A stretch of DNA of 64,000 bases, taken from Opitutus sp. (GTDB lineage: Bacteria > Verrucomicrobiota > Verrucomicrobiia > Opitutales > Opitutaceae). Positions 59,767-64,000 of the stretch are shown piece after piece. A program made the translations under genes and the position numbers. Each line of letters opens with the position of its first letter. Positions within the stretch are counted from its first letter, which is position 1. Location: positions 1,302,001 through 1,366,000 of the forward strand of contig JANPZY010000001.1 of NCBI GenBank assembly GCA_024707325.1, written 5' to 3'. The notes under the pieces were generated by a model, which had not been told where the DNA came from, made no database searches, and worked only from the letters and a program-made list of their open reading frames with translations.

Positions 59767-60118
59767 GAGCGGCACGAGTCACGACAAAATCCGCCCCACG
59801 TTGCGCCAAAGTCCGCACCAAATCGCGACCCAGTCCGAACACCGTCGAGCCAAGGTTCGCACCGTGTCGGGATGAAGTGCGAACATGGTCGAGCCAGCGT
59901 CCGCACCAGGTCACGACCCGGTCCGAACAGGGTCGAACAAAGGTCCGCTCTATGTCGCGACGATGTGCGGACACGGTCGAGCCAAGGTGCGCACTGGATC
60001 GAAACGAAGTGCGCGCACGGTCTCGACGAAGTGCGTCCCGAGTCGAGACCCCGGGCGGTGTGAAACGAGACAAAGTGCGGGCGGCTTCCAGCCACTGTCC
60101 CGCATGAGCCACCGCGGA
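59767..60118 (+). repeat. 22-bp degenerate tandem repeat array 5 (16 units)
   Basis: This is the longest array: 352 bases, exactly 16 x 22, with phase kept throughout. Unit starts run from 59767 in steps of 22 to 60097. The unit at 59965 is identical to one in array 1. Two units near 60031-60074 are strongly decayed yet keep length, so drift is mainly by substitution. The last unit contains CGCATGAG, like the end variants of arrays 1 and 4. It fills most of the 488-base gap between two convergent genes; no gene is visible there. Confidence 0.92.
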
Positions 60119-60184
60119 CCCGAGGACTTTCTGGTTCCCTACAAAGTCAACTAATAGTTGACATTGTATTTGTCGTCCTCGGGT
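60118..60184. repeat. Nested inverted repeat, AT-rich core
   Basis: An outer pair ACCCGAGGAC (60118-60127) / GTCCTCGGGT (60175-60184) encloses an inner stem. The inner stem is TACAA/TTGTA and GTCAACT/AGTTGAC (60140-60168, one A-A mismatch per side, loop AAT). It directly abuts the end of array 5 and precedes the 3' end of the receptor gene. It could be a convergent terminator or a distinct element. Confidence 0.7.
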
Positions 60185-60199
60185 GGGGTTTTGTGGGAC

Positions 60200-62266
60200 T
60201 TACCAGGTGGCGCGGAGGCCGGCGACGACGAGGCGCGGGGTGCCCGTATTGATGATGCCGAGAGCGTTGCGGCCGGTTTCGATGCGTTCGTTGCCGACGT
60301 TTTCGGCGGTGGCGAAGAGCGTGACATTCGATGTCACCGAAAACTGGATACTGAGATCGACCACGGCCGCGGCGGCGAGGACGAGGCGGTTTTCGTCGTC
60401 CTCGAACTGGCGGCCGAGCCAGCGGAGGCGCGATGTGAGCGCGAGGCGTTCGAGCGGTCGCCACGTGGCCTCGAGCGACGCGCTGTGGCGCGGCACTTGT
60501 GCGAGTTGGAGGCCGACGAGCTGCGGCGCAACCGTGGCGCGGCGGACTTCGGTGTCGTCGAAGAGATAGCTCGCGCGGAGCGAGAGCGTTTCGAGCGGCG
60601 TCCATGTGCCGGCGAGTTCGAGACCTTGGACGAGTGCGCGGTCGAGGTTGAGTTTCTGGCGGCCCGTGACGCCGTCGGCGAGGAATCCGAAGACCGGATG
60701 CGTGACCGGACCGCGGGCGATCGTGACGTTGGCGACGGCGTCGCGGAGTTCGCTGCGAAACGCCGTGGCGCTCCAGGTGAAGTTGCCCGTGGTGTAGTCG
60801 GCGCCGAGTTCGAGATTGAGTGCGTGTTCGGTCGCGAGGGCGGGGTTCGACTCGGTGGTGGTGTTGCCGACGCGGAACGGGCGGTAGAGTTCGTTGAGCG
60901 TCGGGCGGCGAAAGGCGTATTGGCCCGCGGCTCGAAGCCGCCACGCGGGCGCGGCTTGCCAGACGAGGCCGGCGCTCGGACTGAACTCGATGTCGTCGCG
61001 GGCCGAGTAGCGGTCGTCACGAAGAGTGGCGCCGGTGGCGCGCTCGAACTCGCGACGGCGGCCGTCGTCATCGCGCCAGAAATCGACGCGCGCACCGATG
61101 TTGGCGTGGAGATCGGAGGCGACGGCGCGCTCGTGCAGGACGAAGAGTCCGGCGAATTGCTGGCGTCCGCCGGCGCGGCGTTCGCGGGTGAAATCTCCGG
61201 CGGAGTAGAAGAAATGTTCGCGCGTCTCGCCGCGGACCTGACGCAGGTCGACGCCGGCGTTGGTGCGCGTGTTTGTATCCGTTTGCCAAATACCGGTCCA
61301 CGCGAGGCCGGCGGCGGTGGCGGGGACATCGTATTGGTTGCTCGCGGGCGTTTCGGCATCGCGTGCGGCCGTGACGCTGCTGAACGTGCTCGAGAACGAC
61401 TGATCCTGACCGTAGGCGAGGGCGGTCCACTGGAAGACAGCGCTCTGGCGGTGACGCAGCTCGGCGGAGAGTGCGTGGATCTCGGTGGCGTTGCGCGTGT
61501 AGGGCGTGCCGTTGTTGCGGTGTTCCTCGAACGTGCGCGCGGCGACGATCAGCTCGGTGTCTTCGCCGACCGGCTGGCGCCAGCGAAGCGAGAGCCAGTT
61601 GTGTTCGCTCGATGCGGGGATGTCGATCGAGCCGCGGTCTTCGGGAGCCACGAGCGAAAAACCGTCGGTCGCGAACGTGCGGCCGGAGAGTTGAAGGGTG
61701 CCGCTGCCGACGGGCTGGTTGACTGCGAGTTCGGCACTACGCGTGGAAAAATCGCCGAGCGCCGCGGCGAAGCGGCCCGCAGGCGCTCCCGTCGATTCGG
61801 TGAGAAGCTGCACGACGCCGCCGAGCGCGGCATTGCCCCACGCGGTGGCGCCGCCGCCGCGGACGAGTTCGGCGGAGGCGAGCGATTCGCGCGGCACCTG
61901 ACTCCACGACACCCAGCCGCCAAACGGATCCGTCAGCGGGATGCCGTCGAGCAACACGAGCGAACGACTCGCACCACTCGGACCGAGACCGCGGAGCGAG
62001 ACACCCTGCGCGGTGGGGTTGGCGGTGAAGCTGTCGCTGCGACGAAAGAGGCTGAAACCCGGCACGCTGCGGAGCGCTTGATCGAGCGTGAGCGTGGGAG
62101 CGGCGCGCAGGGCGTCGCCCGGCAGCGTGACGAGCGCGAACGGCACGTTTTGCGCGGGCTGCGGGGCGCGCGAAGCGGTCACGGCGATCGGATCGAGCGT
62201 GACGGTGCGGGCCGATAGCGGCGCGGCGGCGGCGAGGGCGAGGAGGGCGGAGAGAGTGGAGCGCAC
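60200..62266 (-). CDS. TonB-dependent receptor (BtuB-like)
   Basis: A 688-residue receptor with signal peptide (MRSTLSALLALAAAAPLSAR). The TonB box region and plug read LDPIAVTASRAPQPAQNVPF, LDQALRSVPGFSLFRRSDSF, LRGLGPSGASRSLVLLDGIP and LVRGGGATAWGNAALGGVVQ. A 22-strand barrel ends in Trp (RLVVAGLRATW). Plug style and size resemble vitamin B12 or siderophore receptors. I looked for a cobalamin riboswitch in the 235-base leader and did not find its conserved box, so the substrate is open. Monocistronic. Confidence 0.87.
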   Translation of the reverse strand: MRSTLSALLALAAAAPLSARTVTLDPIAVTASRAPQPAQNVPFALVTLPGDALRAAPTLTLDQALRSVPGFSLFRRSDSFTANPTAQGVSLRGLGPSGASRSLVLLDGIPLTDPFGGWVSWSQVPRESLASAELVRGGGATAWGNAALGGVVQLLTESTGAPAGRFAAALGDFSTRSAELAVNQPVGSGTLQLSGRTFATDGFSLVAPEDRGSIDIPASSEHNWLSLRWRQPVGEDTELIVAARTFEEHRNNGTPYTRNATEIHALSAELRHRQSAVFQWTALAYGQDQSFSSTFSSVTAARDAETPASNQYDVPATAAGLAWTGIWQTDTNTRTNAGVDLRQVRGETREHFFYSAGDFTRERRAGGRQQFAGLFVLHERAVASDLHANIGARVDFWRDDDGRRREFERATGATLRDDRYSARDDIEFSPSAGLVWQAAPAWRLRAAGQYAFRRPTLNELYRPFRVGNTTTESNPALATEHALNLELGADYTTGNFTWSATAFRSELRDAVANVTIARGPVTHPVFGFLADGVTGRQKLNLDRALVQGLELAGTWTPLETLSLRASYLFDDTEVRRATVAPQLVGLQLAQVPRHSASLEATWRPLERLALTSRLRWLGRQFEDDENRLVLAAAAVVDLSIQFSVTSNVTLFATAENVGNERIETGRNALGIINTGTPRLVVAGLRATW

Positions 62267-62501
62267 AGGCAGAAAAAGTCGGGCGCGGGAAAGCGCTCAG
62301 GTGGTGCAATTGGTTGCGAATCTGTGACAAGGCAAGGTTCCCGCGGGAGGTGCGCGGTCGCTGATTTGTCGGGCGGATGCCGGTCGCAGACGCGCGAGCG
62401 CGGGGAAGGTTGCGCGCCGGATGCGGCGTCGCGGGCTTACGCCCAGGCAGAAAATTGTGCTGGCGCGGGGGACGCGATGCGGGAAGCGTGACGAATCATT
62501 T

Positions 62502-64000
62502 ATGCCGAATTGGGAGTATAAAGCCATCAGCAGCGGCAAGGGCGGGTTCGCGTCGCCGGCGTTGCTGGAAAAGTTTCTCAACGACCTCGGCCGCGAGGAA
62601 TGGGAAATCATCGAGTTTCGCACGTTGCCCGACAATCCTCTCGCTTTCACCGGTCTTGCGCGTCGTTCGACGCAGCGGGATTGGACGCTCGAGGATGCCG
62701 CGGCCGCTGCCGCCAAAGCCGAGGCCGAGAAGCTTCGCGCGGAGTTTGAGGCGAAGTTCAAGGCTGCGAGCAGCAATGCTCCGACTGGACCCGTCGAAGA
62801 CGCCGCCGCGACTTTCCTCGACGAAAAAGCCGCGCCGGAGGACGGCTTCCGCAAGCCGATCGACACCTCGCGCGACTCCGATCCGGATGCGCCGGAGACG
62901 GACGACGAGGAAAAGGACGAGTGGGACAAACTCGCCGAAGAGGACGAGTTGCCGACGTTCTTCGAGGCGCTGAAGCCGCACATGCGCCGCAATCAACGCG
63001 GCCCGGGCATGTCGGTGGGCGTCGATTACCTCGCGAAGAAGTGGGGTCTCGACGAAAGCGACATCAAGGGCGCGCTCGTCGAGTGCGGCCTGCAGATCCC
63101 GGCCGACGAAAACGCCAAGCCCGTCCATGTGGAATACGACGGCGACCTTTTCTGGGTGAACATCAACCGCCGCGGCGAGATGTGGATCAACACTCGCGAG
63201 AAGCCGCGTCCGGTTTTCCGTGTCGTGCAGGCGAACAAGGTCGCCTCCGAAACGATCGAGGAAACCAAGCCCGAGCACCAGGAGCAGAAAACGGAGGCCG
63301 TTCGCCACCAGAAAAAGCAGCAAAACGCGCGTCAGCCAGAAGCGCCCGCGCCGAGCGGCGACAAAGCCGATGCCCCAGCGCAGCCGGCGGCCGACACGCC
63401 CGCGGAGCCGTTGCCCAACGGTCCGGAGATTTTGACCAAGATCCGCCCGCACATGCGCCGCAATCGTCGCGGCCCCGGCGGCTCCGGCAGCCTCTCGTTC
63501 CTCAGCCGCGCGCTGAAGTGCAGCGAAGCGGATCTGCTCGCCCGCTTTTCCGAGCTCGGCCTGATCGTCGCGGAAAACGACAAACCGGTGAACGTCGAAA
63601 TCGGCGGCCAGGTTTGGTGGCTCAACAAAGATTCACGCGGCGGCGTCTGGATCAACGGTCGCGACAAACGCGACGGAGAGACGATCGCGCCTGCGGCTGC
63701 GACGGAAACGCCGGCGGCTCCGGTCACGACCGAGTCCGCACCGGCTCCCGAGTCGGGCCAGGCCGAGATCCCGGCCGTGGCGGACACGACCGCAGACGCT
63801 GCGCGGAAGGAAGCCGCTCCGGCCGAAACGGCTTCGAGCGAAGCTGCGCCGGCCGATCCCAACTCGCCGCTCACGGCGGTTCGGCTGTTGTTGAAAGAGA
63901 CGAAGACTGGTGGCGTCGCCGCGAAGCTCGACCGCCTCGCCGAAGAACTCGGCAAATCGGCGGACGAGTTGCTCGGTGTGCTCACGGCGGCGGGCTTGAA
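62502..64000 (+). CDS. DUF4177-like protein with repeated winged-helix-like modules (3' end beyond window)
   Basis: An open frame of 499 codons runs off the right edge. Residues 1-60 resemble DUF4177 (PNWEYKAISSGKGGFASPAL, FLNDLGREEWEIIEFRTLP). An Ala/Glu/Asp-rich linker follows. A module of about 85 residues then occurs twice: PTFFEALKPHMRRNQRGPGM ... GDLFWVNINRRGEMWIN (about 148-232) and PEILTKIRPHMRRNRRGPGG ... GQVWWLNKDSRGGVWIN (about 307-390). A third, shorter copy begins near the edge (SPLTAVRLLLKETKTGGVAA). The basic HMRRNxRGPG motif suggests nucleic-acid binding (inference). Confidence 0.75.
   Translation, partial: MPNWEYKAISSGKGGFASPALLEKFLNDLGREEWEIIEFRTLPDNPLAFTGLARRSTQRDWTLEDAAAAAAKAEAEKLRAEFEAKFKAASSNAPTGPVEDAAATFLDEKAAPEDGFRKPIDTSRDSDPDAPETDDEEKDEWDKLAEEDELPTFFEALKPHMRRNQRGPGMSVGVDYLAKKWGLDESDIKGALVECGLQIPADENAKPVHVEYDGDLFWVNINRRGEMWINTREKPRPVFRVVQANKVASETIEETKPEHQEQKTEAVRHQKKQQNARQPEAPAPSGDKADAPAQPAADTPAEPLPNGPEILTKIRPHMRRNRRGPGGSGSLSFLSRALKCSEADLLARFSELGLIVAENDKPVNVEIGGQVWWLNKDSRGGVWINGRDKRDGETIAPAAATETPAAPVTTESAPAPESGQAEIPAVADTTADAARKEAAPAETASSEAAPADPNSPLTAVRLLLKETKTGGVAAKLDRLAEELGKSADELLGVLTAAGL

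Noticed and set aside
59877..60107. Small overlapping open frames in several frames of array 5
   Set aside because: They are by-products of the 22-base repeat; the period is not a multiple of three and residues repeat every 22 codons without protein-like features.
59767..60118. CRISPR array
   Set aside because: Units are contiguous and diverged, with no spacers and no cas genes nearby.
60158..62218. A 686-codon open frame on the plus strand
   Set aside because: It is antisense to a full-length TonB receptor with plug and terminal Trp.
62267..62501. Cobalamin riboswitch upstream of the BtuB-like receptor
   Set aside because: The conserved B12-box and the GCCACTG-like core are not present on the minus strand.

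Overview
The window looks like a high-GC chromosomal stretch from a Verrucomicrobiota bacterium, most likely an Opitutaceae relative. This is inferred from a PPi-type phosphofructokinase, a PEP-CTERM protein, GH95 fucosidase, TonB receptors, a GbsR-type regulator heading an export operon, and strong third-position GC that makes long antisense shadow frames. No rRNA, tRNA, CRISPR array or transposase was seen. At least seven genes carry apparent single-base frameshifts, mostly in homopolymers. Because these cluster in homopolymers, I read them as residual assembly indels rather than decay.

Layout. 0-4 kb: a minus-strand operon of a CHASE3 sensor kinase, a stand-alone receiver and a hybrid kinase cut by the left edge. 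4-11.4 kb: an agarase-like TIM barrel, a YbaY-type lipoprotein, a Na+/H+ antiporter, and a divergent esterase / GH95 fucosidase pair. 11.4-14.4 kb: ring-cleaving dioxygenase, YceI and a small membrane protein, divergent from a LysR regulator. 14.9-18 kb: an envelope-stress operon (helical membrane protein, YqjE-like holin-fold protein, DUF3618 protein, YihY). 18 kb: deoC.

18.9-40.4 kb is a surface-glycan locus. It contains three glycosyltransferases, a LicD-type transferase, a TagD-like cytidylyltransferase, a hexapeptide acetyltransferase and a sulfotransferase. It also holds a complete route to hydroxyethylphosphonate (cytidylyltransferase-PEP mutase fusion, phosphonopyruvate decarboxylase, phosphonoacetaldehyde reductase) and a TagF-like/GDPD fusion. 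Export is by a KpsD-KpsE-KpsT-KpsM system under a GbsR-family regulator. The proposed product is an ABC-exported capsule decorated with phosphonate, glycerophosphate, acyl and sulfate groups. TPR-like helical repeats are fused to five unrelated proteins of this locus, including the exporter ATPase.

40.5-64 kb: an unknown 145-residue protein, a secreted TIM-barrel protein, CstA, a PEP-CTERM protein, two TonB receptors (one coupled to an AlkP-like/GNAT-like fusion), and housekeeping genes (pfp, purB, ppnP, holA, an LptF/LptG permease, yhbY, tonB, rsuA). Then come an HSL-type hydrolase and a repeat-domain protein cut by the right edge.

The most unusual feature is a family of degenerate 22-bp tandem repeats at five intergenic sites (8, 8, 8, 7 and 16 units). 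Each unit is two 11-bp half-units sharing the skeleton GTNNNGAC. All five arrays lie on the same strand, and each lies beyond the 3' end of a gene. Other dispersed repeats (a 25-bp inverted repeat, GGAA-rich tracts, GAGAAC-type inverted tracts, a GC-rich palindrome) occupy the remaining large gaps.
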